From positions 9,842 through 73,841 of the forward strand of contig JBAZZX010000010.1 in assembly GCA_041658585.1 (NCBI GenBank): a DNA stretch of 64,000 nt. Direction: 5' to 3'. The stretch is from DYFC01 sp041658585 (GTDB taxonomy: Bacteria; Nitrospirota; Thermodesulfovibrionia; Thermodesulfovibrionales; SM23-35). The translations under genes and the position numbers were made by a program. Shown in pieces: positions 44,225 to 54,328 of the stretch. The notes below the pieces were generated by a model that searched no databases, had not been told where the DNA came from, and worked only from the letters and a program-made list of their open reading frames with translations. Numbering within the stretch: position 1 is the first letter of the stretch; each line of letters opens with the position of its first letter.

Positions 44225-46228
44225 ATGGAAAAAGAAACTTGTACATTTTCATATTGTAAGAAGCCGGAAGTAACTGAAGTCGATTGCGATCTTCTGATCA
44301 TGGGCGGCGGTATGGCTGGTTGCGGTGCAGCTTTTGAGGCATGCCGTTGGGCAAACGCAAAGGGCCTGAAGGTCGTTATGGTAGATAAGGCTGCAACAGA
44401 TAGAAGCGGTGCAGTCGCAATGGGTCTGTCCGCTATTAACACATACGTTGGCGAAAATAAAGTCGCTGATTACGTGAAATACGTAAGGAACGACCTCATG
44501 GGCATCATCAGGGAAGACCTCGTATTCGACCTCGGAAGACACGTCGACGATTCAATCGAACTCTTCGAAGAGTGGGGACTCCCCATCTGGAAAAAAGGCG
44601 ATGACGGTTTCTCAATGGACGGTCATCAGGCAATTGCAGCCGGTAAAAAATCTCTGAAGGACGGCGGCACACCGGTAAGGACAGGTAAATGGCAGATCAT
44701 GATTAACGGTGAGTCCTACAAGGTTATCGTTGCAGAGGCTGCAAAAAAGGCCCTTGAGACCAACAGGACTGCAACCGGAATGGCTCAGAACCATTATGAA
44801 AGAGTATTCATAGTGAAGGCTGTCATGGATACAAACGGGAAAAACGTAGCTGCAGCCATCGGATTCAGCACCAGAGAAAATAAGATTTATTCCTTCAAAG
44901 CAAAGGCAATGCTCTGTGCAACTGCCGGAGCAGTTAATTGCTTCAGACCGAGGTCGGTCGGTGAAGGTATGGGCAGGACCTGGTACCCGGTGTTTTGCGC
45001 CGGTTCAGGCTATGCATTCGGCATGCAGGCAGGAGCCGAGCTGACCCTTATGGAGAACAGGTTCGTACCTGCAAGATTTAAGGACGGTTATGGACCGGTC
45101 GGCGCATGGTTCCTCTTCTTCAAGGCAAAGGCAACTGACAGCTATGGTGAGGACTATTGCACCAATAAAGAGTACTTCGATGATGCAGTCGCAAGATACG
45201 GCGACTATGCAAAGAATATGGGTACCGCCATCAGAAACCACCTGATGATGAGGGCTATGAGGGACGGTAAAGGCCCGATCCTTATGCAGACCCCTGCAGC
45301 GCTGGAAATAATCTCCAAGAACATGAAAGAGAAGCTCGGTGAAAAAGAAGGCGCCAAGCAGGTCAAGCACCTTGAGGCAGAGGCATGGGAAGACTTCCTC
45401 GATATGGCTATTGGACAGGCATCCCTCTGGGCAGCAAGAAATATTGAGCCGGATAAGGTACCTTCCGAGATCATGCCGACAGAGCCGTATCTCTTGGGTT
45501 CACACGCCGGTTGCGCAGGGTTCTGGGTGAGCGGCCCTGGCGATCTTCCGGGCACACCGGAACACTACACCTGGGGATATAACAGAATGACAACCGTACC
45601 CGGTCTCTTCATGGCTGGTGACGTTGTCGGTGCATCAGGCCATAAATTCTCATCCGGTTCCCATGCTGAAGGAAGAATGGCAGCCAAGGCTGCAATCGCA
45701 TACATCCTCGACAATGCAGGCTACAAGCCGACACCAAAATTGTCCCTTGACGAGATTGCGGCCGAGCTCTATCTGCCGTTCGAGATCTATGAGAAATATA
45801 AAGTCTACACAACCGATCCCGTGATTAACCCTAATTACATTGGACCAAAAGCACTCCAGGCGAGGCTGATGAAAATCGCTGATGAGTACTTTGGCGGTTG
45901 CGCGACATGGTATATGACCTCAAAGACCATGCTTGACGAAGGTCTCAGACAGCTTGACATGCTCAAGGAAGACGCCAACAAAATGGCGGCAAAAGACCTT
46001 CACGAGCTCCTCAGATGCTTTGAGAATTATCACAGAATCCTCTCTGTTGAGGCTCATGCAAGACACATCCTCTTCAGGGAAGAGTCCAGATATCCCGGCT
46101 ACTACTACAGAGGCGACTTCAACAAGATTGATGACGCCAACTGGAAATGCTTCACAAACTCCAAGTACAATGTAGAGGCAAATACCTGGGAGTTCAAGAA
46201 AGTACCGTACGTTCAGATGTATCCATAG
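44225..46228 (+). CDS. aprA: adenylylsulfate reductase alpha subunit AprA
   Basis: FAD flavoprotein that reduces APS to sulfite and AMP. The N-terminal FAD fold has DLLIMGGGMAGCGAAFEACR, the active region includes DRSGAVAMGLSAINTYVG and the C-terminal domain LHELLRCFENYHRILSVEAH, all typical of dissimilatory AprA. The 667-residue length is normal. A strong terminator follows, so the qmo genes are a separate unit with their own promoter. Confidence 0.98.
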   Translation: MEKETCTFSYCKKPEVTEVDCDLLIMGGGMAGCGAAFEACRWANAKGLKVVMVDKAATDRSGAVAMGLSAINTYVGENKVADYVKYVRNDLMGIIREDLVFDLGRHVDDSIELFEEWGLPIWKKGDDGFSMDGHQAIAAGKKSLKDGGTPVRTGKWQIMINGESYKVIVAEAAKKALETNRTATGMAQNHYERVFIVKAVMDTNGKNVAAAIGFSTRENKIYSFKAKAMLCATAGAVNCFRPRSVGEGMGRTWYPVFCAGSGYAFGMQAGAELTLMENRFVPARFKDGYGPVGAWFLFFKAKATDSYGEDYCTNKEYFDDAVARYGDYAKNMGTAIRNHLMMRAMRDGKGPILMQTPAALEIISKNMKEKLGEKEGAKQVKHLEAEAWEDFLDMAIGQASLWAARNIEPDKVPSEIMPTEPYLLGSHAGCAGFWVSGPGDLPGTPEHYTWGYNRMTTVPGLFMAGDVVGASGHKFSSGSHAEGRMAAKAAIAYILDNAGYKPTPKLSLDEIAAELYLPFEIYEKYKVYTTDPVINPNYIGPKALQARLMKIADEYFGGCATWYMTSKTMLDEGLRQLDMLKEDANKMAAKDLHELLRCFENYHRILSVEAHARHILFREESRYPGYYYRGDFNKIDDANWKCFTNSKYNVEANTWEFKKVPYVQMYP

Positions 46229-46240
46229 TTGATACCGGCT

Positions 46241-46269
46241 GGGGAGGGCTTTGCCCTCCCCATTTTTTT
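46241..46269 (+). terminator. intrinsic terminator after aprA
   Basis: GGGGAGGGC, 3-base loop, GCCCTCCCC, then ATTTTTTT. Ends the sat-aprBA unit. Confidence 0.88.
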
Positions 46270-46272
46270 GAA

Positions 46273-46296
46273 TGTCAATAAAGATTTTTATTGACA
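46273..46296. promoter_or_regulatory. perfect inverted repeat overlapping the qmo promoter
   Basis: Arms TGTCAATAAA and TTTATTGACA, exact complements, with a 4-base spacer. It covers the -35 area of the extended -10 promoter at 46301-46309, a natural operator position. The factor is unknown. Confidence 0.6.
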
Positions 46297-46300
46297 GGTA

Positions 46301-46309
46301 TGCTATAAT
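46301..46309 (+). promoter_or_regulatory. extended -10 promoter for qmoABC
   Basis: TGCTATAAT, an extended -10 (TGnTATAAT) with no strong -35, 91 bases before the qmoA start. Confidence 0.6.
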
Positions 46310-46399
46310 ACTCCGCGTTTATAAGTAAGTTAAAAAAAGACGGTTATATTGATAAGTATAACCCGCTCTTTATGGCTTACTGCCTTGAAGGAGGTAAAT

Positions 46400-47659
46400 A
46401 TGGCAGAAAATAAGAAAGTTCTTGTAGTTGGAGGCGGTATGAGCGGGCTTACTGCCGCGATCGAAGCGGCGGAGGCGGGACTGGAAGCTTGTATCGTAGA
46501 AAAAAAACCGTATCTTGGCGGCAGGGTATCACAGATCAATAAATACTTCTGGAAACTCTGTCCCCCGAACTGCGGCCTTGAGATACAGTTCAAGCGAATT
46601 AAGAACAGCCCGAACGTTACGCTCTATACCCTTGCAGAAGTGGAAGACATCAAGGGTGAGGAAGGCAACTTCGATGTGACTGTCAAGCTCAATCCGAGAT
46701 ATGTGAATGACAAGTGCGTGGGATGCGATGCCTGTGCGCAGGCCTGCCCGTCCTACCGTGTCAATGATTTCAATTTCGGGATGAACAAGACAAAGGCCGC
46801 GTACCTTCCGCATTCTCAGGCGTTTCCTTTTCAGTATGTCATTGATGCAAATGCCTGTCCTAAAGATTGCATGAAGCCATGCCTTGAAGCATGCAAATAT
46901 AATGCAATCGATCTCGCTATGAAACCCGAGACTGTAAACCTGAAGGTTGGAGCTGTTGTTCTCGCCACGGGCTGGAACCCTTATGATACAAGCAAACTTG
47001 ATATCCTGGGCGCCGGTAAAATTCAGAATGTTATAACAAATATGATGATGGAAAGGCTTGCTTCACCGGATGGTCCGACCGAGGGCAAGATTGTTCGTCC
47101 CTCGGACGGGAAAGAGGTCAAGAACATTGCCTTTGTCCAATGTGCCGGATCGAGAGATGAGAATCACCTTTCTTACTGTTCATCCGTATGCTGCCTTGCA
47201 ACATTGAAACATGCCATGTACATAAGAGAACAATATCCCGATGCGAAGATTCAGATTTTTTATATAGACATCAGAACTCCGGGACTCTATGAAAACAGGT
47301 TCTACTGGAAGATTAAGGACGATCCGAATGTCGTCTTTACCAAGGGAAAAGTGGCAGGCATAACCGAAGAATCCGGTTCCAATGATGCAGTAGTTGAAGT
47401 TGAAGATACCCTCGGCGGATCAAAATTCAAGAAAAAATTCGATATGGTAGTCCTGGCAACAGGTATGGATCTGACCACAAGGGACTCAAAGGTTGGAACA
47501 ACTATATCATATACTCCTGACGGGCTTGTTGATGACTCGGCGCTTAAGAAAGGGATATACGCAGTGGGAACATTAAGAAGCCCTGCTGATGTTGCAAGAT
47601 CAGTTCAGGATGCAACCGGCGTTGTAATCAAGTGCATCCAGAGCGTGAATAGGAGGTAG
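46400..47659 (+). CDS. qmoA: Qmo complex subunit QmoA (HdrA-like flavoprotein)
   Basis: Part of the quinone-interacting membrane-bound oxidoreductase that delivers quinol electrons to AprBA. ATG at 46400 with AAGGAGG upstream; the frame from 46349 is too long. FAD loop VLVVGGGMSGLTAAIEAAEA, a Cys-rich CVGCDACAQACPSY 4Fe-4S-like motif and CPKDCMKPCLEACKY, plus FVQCAGSRDENHLSYCSSVC, the HdrA-type cysteine motif. 419 residues. Confidence 0.95.
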   Translation: MAENKKVLVVGGGMSGLTAAIEAAEAGLEACIVEKKPYLGGRVSQINKYFWKLCPPNCGLEIQFKRIKNSPNVTLYTLAEVEDIKGEEGNFDVTVKLNPRYVNDKCVGCDACAQACPSYRVNDFNFGMNKTKAAYLPHSQAFPFQYVIDANACPKDCMKPCLEACKYNAIDLAMKPETVNLKVGAVVLATGWNPYDTSKLDILGAGKIQNVITNMMMERLASPDGPTEGKIVRPSDGKEVKNIAFVQCAGSRDENHLSYCSSVCCLATLKHAMYIREQYPDAKIQIFYIDIRTPGLYENRFYWKIKDDPNVVFTKGKVAGITEESGSNDAVVEVEDTLGGSKFKKKFDMVVLATGMDLTTRDSKVGTTISYTPDGLVDDSALKKGIYAVGTLRSPADVARSVQDATGVVIKCIQSVNRR

Positions 47660-47661
47660 AG

Positions 47662-49890
47662 ATGGATAAAAAGTATGGCGTATATATATGTAAGGGATGT
47701 GGAATTGGAGACTCTATTGATATAGAGAAACTTGTAAAATCTTCAAAGTCAGGACCGAACAAACAAGAGAACATAAAGACCCACGATATCCTCTGCAGCC
47801 CTGAAGGACTTCAACTGATCAAGGGCGATATTAAGAAGGACGGTGTTAATACCATAATAATTGCAGCATGCTCCCCTCGTGTGAAATTTGAAGAGTTTGA
47901 CTTCCCCGGTTCTTTAGTGGAAAGGGTAAATATCCGCGAGTTTGTCGCATGGACGCATCCTCCCAAGACCGATGACACTCAGAGTCTGGCTGAAGACTAC
48001 GTTTTAATGGGCATAATAAAGGTCCAGAAAGCTGATCTGCCTGCCCCTGCCATTCTTGAAAATTTGAGCAGTAATATTTTAGTGGTCGGCGGTGGTATTA
48101 CCGGTATGACTGCGGCCCTTGAATCAGCCAAGGCCGGATATAAAGTTGTTCTGGTTGAGAAGGAACCACAGCTTGGCGGTTTCGCAAATAAGTTGTACAA
48201 GAAGATACCGACGAGAAATTACACGGACCCGGTGATTGTTGATACAGAGATAGACAAGGTCATTAAAGAAGTGGAAAGCCACCCCGGTATTACAGTATAT
48301 AAATCTGCAAAGATCGAGAAGACGGCAGGCCAGCCCGGCTTGTTCGACGTCACGATAGCTTCAGGCGCCGGCCCTGTCACCGAAAAGATCGGGGCGATTG
48401 TGCTGGCTACCGGCTGGGTGCCGTATGATGCGACAAAACTCGGTCATCTCGGCTACGGAAAGTTTAAGGATGTAGTGACGAATATCGAGTTTGAACAGAT
48501 TGCTAAGAGCGGATCCATTACAAGGCCCTCTGACGGCAAAGAAGCTAAAAAAGTTGCTTTTATTCAGTGTGCAGGACAGAGGGACCCCAACCATCTTCCT
48601 TATTGCTCGGCTATGTGCTGTGCTACTTCATTGAAGCAGGCGCGGTATGTAAGAGAAAAGTCCGATGCACTGGCCATGATACTTTATAAAGATATAAGAA
48701 CACCCGGCAGACTTGAGGCATTCTATAAGGAAGCCCAGAATGACCCCGGGATCATGCTGACAAAGGGAGAAGTAACCGGAGTTGCAGATGCCGGCAACGG
48801 GAATCTCTTTGTAATGATGGAAAACACCCTGTTAGGCCAAAAGGTGAAGGTTGAGGCTGATCTTGTTGTTCTCGCAACAGGAATGGTCCCGACTACCAGG
48901 GCGCCTCAGGAATATCTCGATGGGATCACGCTGGCAGCTGCAAACGGCGATGAAGCCAAGAAAGCTTATATTGATTCTACTCCAAAGCCGGAATTTATCC
49001 TGAACCTCGCATACAGACAGGGACCTGAACTACCGTCCCTTGAAGGGGCCCTCGGGTTTGCAGATTCGAACTTTATCTGTTTCCAGTATGAAACAAGAAG
49101 AACAGGTATATATGCTGCAGGTCCTGTCAGGCAGCCGATGAATATGTCGGACGCACAGGAAGACGCAGCAGGAGCCGCATTTAAGGCTATACAATGTATA
49201 GATCATGTTGCGAAAGGTGTGGCAGTCCATCCAAGGGCATGGGATTTGACATTCCCTGACCCTCAGCTGATCAGGTGTACCGCGTGTAAGAGATGTACTG
49301 AAGAATGCCCGTTTGGCGCCATTGAAGAAGATGCGAAAGGAATTCCTACATACAATTTAAACCGGTGCAGAAGGTGTGGAACCTGTATGGGGGCCTGCCC
49401 TGAGAGGATCGTTTCGTTTAAAGATTACAGCATCGATATGATAGGTTCAATGATCAAATCCATCGATGTGCCTGAAGAAGAGTTCAGGATTATCTGTCTT
49501 GTATGTGAAAACGATGCATATCCCGCCCTTGATACTTTGGCGATGCACAGGAAATCTATCGACCCAAGTGTCCGTTTTGTCCCGCTAAGATGCCTCGGCG
49601 GAATGCACCTTGTCTGGATTGCCGACGCCTTTTCAAAAGGCATTGACGGTTTTCTGCTTATCGGATGTAAGTTTGGTGAGAATTATCAATGTCACTTCGT
49701 CAAGGGGAGTGAACTCGCAAATACCAGGTTCAGCAAGGTCGGTGAAACTCTGAATAAATTACAGCTTGAGGCGGATCGTGTCAAGATGTTGCAGGTGGGA
49801 ATAGATGAATATCACAAACTGCCCGATATGATTAATGAGTTTGCGGCAAGGGTTAAAGAAATAGGGCATAATCCGTTCAAGGAATTTTAG
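47662..49890 (+). CDS. qmoB: Qmo complex subunit QmoB (HdrA-MvhD fusion)
   Basis: Second HdrA-like flavoprotein of Qmo, 742 residues. N-terminal part with CKGCGIGDSI, then an HdrA FAD core (VVGGGITGMTAALESAKAGY, CAGQRDPNHLPYCSAMCC), two 4Fe-4S clusters (CTACKRCTEECPFGA and CRRCGTCMGACPERI), and a C-terminal MvhD-like domain (IICLVCENDAYPALD...GCKFGENYQCHF). Starts three bases after qmoA stops. Confidence 0.95.
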   Translation: MDKKYGVYICKGCGIGDSIDIEKLVKSSKSGPNKQENIKTHDILCSPEGLQLIKGDIKKDGVNTIIIAACSPRVKFEEFDFPGSLVERVNIREFVAWTHPPKTDDTQSLAEDYVLMGIIKVQKADLPAPAILENLSSNILVVGGGITGMTAALESAKAGYKVVLVEKEPQLGGFANKLYKKIPTRNYTDPVIVDTEIDKVIKEVESHPGITVYKSAKIEKTAGQPGLFDVTIASGAGPVTEKIGAIVLATGWVPYDATKLGHLGYGKFKDVVTNIEFEQIAKSGSITRPSDGKEAKKVAFIQCAGQRDPNHLPYCSAMCCATSLKQARYVREKSDALAMILYKDIRTPGRLEAFYKEAQNDPGIMLTKGEVTGVADAGNGNLFVMMENTLLGQKVKVEADLVVLATGMVPTTRAPQEYLDGITLAAANGDEAKKAYIDSTPKPEFILNLAYRQGPELPSLEGALGFADSNFICFQYETRRTGIYAAGPVRQPMNMSDAQEDAAGAAFKAIQCIDHVAKGVAVHPRAWDLTFPDPQLIRCTACKRCTEECPFGAIEEDAKGIPTYNLNRCRRCGTCMGACPERIVSFKDYSIDMIGSMIKSIDVPEEEFRIICLVCENDAYPALDTLAMHRKSIDPSVRFVPLRCLGGMHLVWIADAFSKGIDGFLLIGCKFGENYQCHFVKGSELANTRFSKVGETLNKLQLEADRVKMLQVGIDEYHKLPDMINEFAARVKEIGHNPFKEF

Positions 49891-49911
49891 AATAGGATTT
49901 GGAGGATATAC

Positions 49912-51159
49912 ATGGAACAAAAAGTCGAAGCACCGGAAACTAAGATTGAAGACGCAACTGTTGAGGCGCCTGTCCCACCAAAGGACGACTCAACAGTCAT
50001 ATCTCCTGATCTGGAGTTTGTTAATTCAGTAATCAGGGGAGGCGGAGAGTCCTTAAAGAAATGCTATCAGTGCGCCACATGCTCTGTTGTCTGCAACCTC
50101 ACACCAGCCGATAACCCTTTCCCGAGAAAAGAGATGATATACGCCCAGTGGGGATTAAAGGAAAAGCTCATCGCTAATCCTGACATATGGCTTTGCCATC
50201 AGTGCAGTGACTGCACAGCTTATTGTCCACGGGGGGCAAAACCGGGCGAAGTCCTGAATGCGATAAGAAAACTGTCCATCGAAAACTATTCCGTACCGAA
50301 GTTTATGGGAAAACTCGTAGGGAACCCCGGTGCGCTTGTCCTCCTGCTTGCCGTGCCCGTTGTTATCTTCCTGATTATCCTTGCAGGCTTGGGCCATCTG
50401 AATCTGGAAAGTATAAGGAATGAAGCAGGGAAAATCGCATATTCATCATTAATAAAGTCGTATTTCATCGATGGTGTATTTGTCCCGATCTTCATGTTTG
50501 CCGTTGTCTCTCTGGCTATAGGCGTCACCAGATATTGGAAAGACATGATAAAGGCGACCGGCGTTAAACCGAAAGTAAGCATCGTAAGCGCAATAACCGA
50601 AACTATCGGTGAGATACTGGCGCACAAGCGGTTTGAACAGTGCAATGTAGCCATAGACCGTAAACTGGCTCATATGCTGGTGTTTTTCAGCTTCATCGGA
50701 CTTGCAATAACTACCGCATGGGCGGTCCTTTATTTATACGGATACGAGATAATGCATGCTTTGGGGAAAACGCCTTACCCATGGCTGCTCGGCCCGTCGC
50801 CATATCCTCTGACCGATCCCGTTAAGTGGCTTGGAAATGTCAGCGCGATAATGCTTTTGGTAGGTATTATGATGGTGATAAACAACAGGAAAAAGAACGA
50901 GGAAAAGGCTGGAAAAGGCGGATATTATGACTGGCTTTTTATCTATATAGTTTTTGCCGTAATGGCTACAGGTATCTTGTCTGAATTATCAAGACTGGCA
51001 AATATTGCAATACTCGCTTATTTAATATATTTTGCCCATCTTGTTGTTGTCTTCTTCCTGTTTGCATATGCCCCCTTCTCAAAGATGGCGCATATGATGT
51101 ACAGGGCGACGGCAATGGTTTTCGCTAAAGCCACACAAAGGGATGTCGAGGTTAAATAG
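49912..51159 (+). CDS. qmoC: Qmo complex subunit QmoC (HdrC-HdrE type, membrane)
   Basis: Membrane anchor and quinone site of Qmo. N-terminal HdrC-like part (about residues 35-115) with CYQCATCSVVC and CHQCSDCTAYCP 4Fe-4S motifs, then a HdrE/NarI-type b-heme region with about six membrane helices (first about 140-160). 415 residues. Completes qmoABC. Confidence 0.95.
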   Translation: MEQKVEAPETKIEDATVEAPVPPKDDSTVISPDLEFVNSVIRGGGESLKKCYQCATCSVVCNLTPADNPFPRKEMIYAQWGLKEKLIANPDIWLCHQCSDCTAYCPRGAKPGEVLNAIRKLSIENYSVPKFMGKLVGNPGALVLLLAVPVVIFLIILAGLGHLNLESIRNEAGKIAYSSLIKSYFIDGVFVPIFMFAVVSLAIGVTRYWKDMIKATGVKPKVSIVSAITETIGEILAHKRFEQCNVAIDRKLAHMLVFFSFIGLAITTAWAVLYLYGYEIMHALGKTPYPWLLGPSPYPLTDPVKWLGNVSAIMLLVGIMMVINNRKKNEEKAGKGGYYDWLFIYIVFAVMATGILSELSRLANIAILAYLIYFAHLVVVFFLFAYAPFSKMAHMMYRATAMVFAKATQRDVEVK

Positions 51160-51264
51160 TATTATGAAGATAATCATAAATAGAAGGGAGGTGGAAGGTA
51201 AAAAACAATCTGTCTTATTTTTTCACTTTTCACTCATTTCAAAAGTTTAATAAGGAGGGATAGT

Positions 51265-53331
51265 ATGAGTTCAACGATACTTTTTGCATTAGGTTGCGGA
51301 GTGTTAGGCGTTATATACGCTGTGATGACCGCAATGTGGGTGTCAAAGCAGGACGCAGGGAATGCGAAGATGCAGGAGATCTCAAATGCGGTCAAAGAGG
51401 GCGCAATGGCGTTCCTCGCACGCGAGTACAAAACGGTCGCTGTTGTTGCGGTAATTTTGACGGTGCTTCTGTCTTTCCTCGGGATCTGGACAGCAATAGG
51501 GTTTGTCATTGGCACGGTCGGTTCGGCGCTCGCCGGATACATCGGCATGATGGTATCGGTGCGGGCCAACGTGCGCACGGCTCAGGCAGCCCACAAGGGC
51601 ATCCAGGCTGCACTCGGCCTTGCTTTTAAGGGCGGCTCGGTGACCGGCGTTATGGTCGTTGGTCTCGGAATTATAGGACTTGCCGGTTTTTATTTTATAG
51701 CAAAGTCGGCAGCCCCTGAGACGGCATTCCATGCACTGGTTGGTCTCGGATTCGGATGCTCACTCATGAGCGTGTTTGCTCGTATCGCAGGCGGTATTTA
51801 TACAAAGGCTGCGGACGTAGGCGCTGACCTGGTCGGCAAGGTTGAGGCAGGAATTCCTGAAGATGATCCCAGAAATCCTGCAGTTATCGCAGACAACGTT
51901 GGAGACAACGTAGGTGACTGCGCAGGCATGGCAGCCGATCTTTATGAAACATACACGGTTACGCTCGTTGCAGCAATGCTTCTTGCAAAGACTGTTTTTG
52001 GAGCTGAGAGCCCATGGGTGGAATTCCCGATGCTCCTCGGCGGAATATCGATCATCGCTTCCATTATAGGAACATTTGCAGTAAGACTCGGCAAAAGCGG
52101 ATATATCATGGGTGCCCTCTATAAGGGGCTGGCTGTTGCCGGCGGTCTTGCAGCAGTAGCATTTTATATCGTGACAGGTGAATTTCTGAAAGGCGTAGAT
52201 GCGGCTTCAATGGCCTCTCACCCTTCATTTACACAGATGAACGTTTTCCTTATGGCGATTATCGGCCTTGCATTGACCGGAGTGATCGTGGTTATAACTG
52301 AGTACTTCACTGCTTCGCAGTATCCCCCGGTGAAACACATTGCACAAGCCAGTTTGACCGGTCACGGCACAAACGTTATCGCCGGCCTCGCGGTCAGCAT
52401 GAAGTCAACTGCCGCGCCTGTTTTAGTTATCGTTGCCTCAATTCTCGGGGCTTATCATTTAGGCGGTGGATTTGCCGGTGATGCATCTGGCGGTCTTTTT
52501 GCTATTGCATTATCAGCGGTTTCGATGCTTTCGATGACAGGCATCGTGGTAGCCATTGACACCTACGGCCCGATCACGGACAACGCAGGCGGTATAGCAG
52601 AAATGGCAGGAATGCCTGAAGCTATCCGTAACATCACAGACCCATTGGATGCAGTCGGCAACACCACAAAGGCTGTTACCAAGGGTTATGCTATTGGTTC
52701 GGCAGCCCTCGCGGCTCTGGTCCTTTTTGCAGAGTATTCAAGGTCATTCAGCACACAGCTTTATTTTGATCTTTCGAACCCCATGGTTCTGGCCGGCCTT
52801 TTCATCGGCGGTCTGCTCCCTTATTATTACGGCTCGCTCCTGATGGAGGCCGTTGGTAAGGCTGCCGGCAGCATCGTTGAGGAAGTGCGCAGGCAGTTCC
52901 GTGAGATCCCCGGAATCATGGAAGGCACGGGAAAGCCGGAGTACGGCAAGTGTGTTGACATAGTGACCAAGGGCGCCATCCAGCAGATGATGGTCCCTGC
53001 GCTTATCCCGGTTGTTGTTCCTGTTGTTGTAGGTTTACTGCTTGGCAGAGAGGCACTCGGAGGCGTACTTATGGGAAGTATCCTTACCGGACTCTTCCAG
53101 GCTATTGCGATGACAAGCGGCGGCGGCGCATGGGACAACGCCAAGAAATCCTTTGAAGATGGCGTTACTGATTCCAAAGGTGTCGTTCATAAGAAGGGCA
53201 GTGACGGACATAAAGCCTCTGTCACAGGTGATACCGTCGGCGATCCTTATAAAGACACGGCAGGACCGGCAATCAACCCGATGATCAAGGTCATCAACAT
53301 CGTTGCATTGCTGATCGTTCCACTTATATAA
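51265..53331 (+). CDS. hppA: membrane-bound H+-pumping pyrophosphatase, K+-independent type
   Basis: Hydrolyses pyrophosphate and pumps ions; here it removes PPi from the Sat reaction. The 688-residue protein has about 16 helices and the core DVGADLVGKVEAGIPEDDPR plus NPAVIADNVGDNVGDCAG. In GNTTKAVTKGYAIGSAALAA the first K and the T (positions A460/A463 of the K+-dependent type) are the residues of the K+-independent H+-pumps. A strong terminator follows. Placed right after qmoABC. Confidence 0.95.
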   Translation: MSSTILFALGCGVLGVIYAVMTAMWVSKQDAGNAKMQEISNAVKEGAMAFLAREYKTVAVVAVILTVLLSFLGIWTAIGFVIGTVGSALAGYIGMMVSVRANVRTAQAAHKGIQAALGLAFKGGSVTGVMVVGLGIIGLAGFYFIAKSAAPETAFHALVGLGFGCSLMSVFARIAGGIYTKAADVGADLVGKVEAGIPEDDPRNPAVIADNVGDNVGDCAGMAADLYETYTVTLVAAMLLAKTVFGAESPWVEFPMLLGGISIIASIIGTFAVRLGKSGYIMGALYKGLAVAGGLAAVAFYIVTGEFLKGVDAASMASHPSFTQMNVFLMAIIGLALTGVIVVITEYFTASQYPPVKHIAQASLTGHGTNVIAGLAVSMKSTAAPVLVIVASILGAYHLGGGFAGDASGGLFAIALSAVSMLSMTGIVVAIDTYGPITDNAGGIAEMAGMPEAIRNITDPLDAVGNTTKAVTKGYAIGSAALAALVLFAEYSRSFSTQLYFDLSNPMVLAGLFIGGLLPYYYGSLLMEAVGKAAGSIVEEVRRQFREIPGIMEGTGKPEYGKCVDIVTKGAIQQMMVPALIPVVVPVVVGLLLGREALGGVLMGSILTGLFQAIAMTSGGGAWDNAKKSFEDGVTDSKGVVHKKGSDGHKASVTGDTVGDPYKDTAGPAINPMIKVINIVALLIVPLI

Positions 53332-53350
53332 GCATCAAGCTACAAAATGA

Positions 53351-53383
53351 AAGGCCGACAGTAAAACTGTCGGCCTTTTTTTT
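53351..53383 (+). terminator. intrinsic terminator after hppA
   Basis: AAGGCCGACAGT, AAA loop, ACTGTCGGCCTT, then at least six more T. Ends the qmo-hppA unit. Confidence 0.92.
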
Positions 53384-53493
53384 CATATTGTAGTAAAATT
53401 TTCATATGATGAGATTATTCTTCATAACTCATCGGCCCCGCTTGATAGCGGGGAGGTTGCCTGTTAAAATTATTCGGAAAGGATTGAACTAAT

Positions 53494-54264
53494 ATGCCGT
53501 TACCAAGTATGAAAGACATTGAATCAGCGCAGCTTACCCTGAAATCTCCGTTGAAATTCAGATGCCATAAAGGGGTGAAGTGCTTTACTAAATGCTGCCG
53601 CAATATCAGTATTTTTTTAACCCCCTATGATATTGTGAGGATGAAGAAAAGGCTTAATATGACGTCGTCCGAATTCCTGGACAAGTACACTGCGATGGAC
53701 TATGATCCGAAAACATCACATCCCTTTGCAATACTGAAGCTGCTGGACGATAAAGAAAAGAGTTGTCCTTTTGTTACACCTGAAGGCTGTACTATTTACA
53801 CTGACCGCCCTGCAAACTGCCGCTACTACCCTGTCGGCCAGGGGACTGTGAGAAAAGACAGTGAAAAAGGGCCTGTGAACGAAGAGTTTTATTTTCTTAT
53901 CAGGGAAACGCATTGTCTCGGATTTCATGAAGACGCCGAATGGACTATTGAATCATGGAAGGCAGACCAGGGCGTGGACGTGTATGATGAGATGAACAGG
54001 GAGTGGAAGGATGTGCAACTACGCAAACCTCACTTCGGTAAGCCGCTTGAACCTGAAAAACAATCCCAGGTTTTCATGGCCAGTTATGACATGGATTCGT
54101 TTAAGAAGTATGTATTTGAAAGTAAGTTTCTTGAGATCTTCGATATCCCTGCGGAAGAGATTGAGAAGGTGAAGAACGATGAGGTTTCATTGATGAAGCT
54201 CGGCTTCAAATACATCAAGTTTATCTTAATGCTCGAAGAGACGCTGAAATTGAAGAAAAAATAA
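53494..54264 (+). CDS. YkgJ-family cysteine-cluster protein
   Basis: A 256-residue soluble protein. The N-terminal zinc/iron-type cluster motif FRCHKGVKCFTKCCRNISIF is the YkgJ signature, followed by CPFVTPEGCTIYTDRPANCR and CLGF. About eight conserved cysteines would hold a metal cluster. The family is uncharacterised; some members are linked to sulfur or formate metabolism. It starts 162 bases after hppA, beyond the hppA terminator, and so has its own expression. Confidence 0.8.
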   Translation: MPLPSMKDIESAQLTLKSPLKFRCHKGVKCFTKCCRNISIFLTPYDIVRMKKRLNMTSSEFLDKYTAMDYDPKTSHPFAILKLLDDKEKSCPFVTPEGCTIYTDRPANCRYYPVGQGTVRKDSEKGPVNEEFYFLIRETHCLGFHEDAEWTIESWKADQGVDVYDEMNREWKDVQLRKPHFGKPLEPEKQSQVFMASYDMDSFKKYVFESKFLEIFDIPAEEIEKVKNDEVSLMKLGFKYIKFILMLEETLKLKKK

Positions 54265-54328
54265 AAATAAAAATTAGCAATTATCAATGCAAAATTATCA
54301 TCTGATAAAACACATTGCTTGTGCTTGA

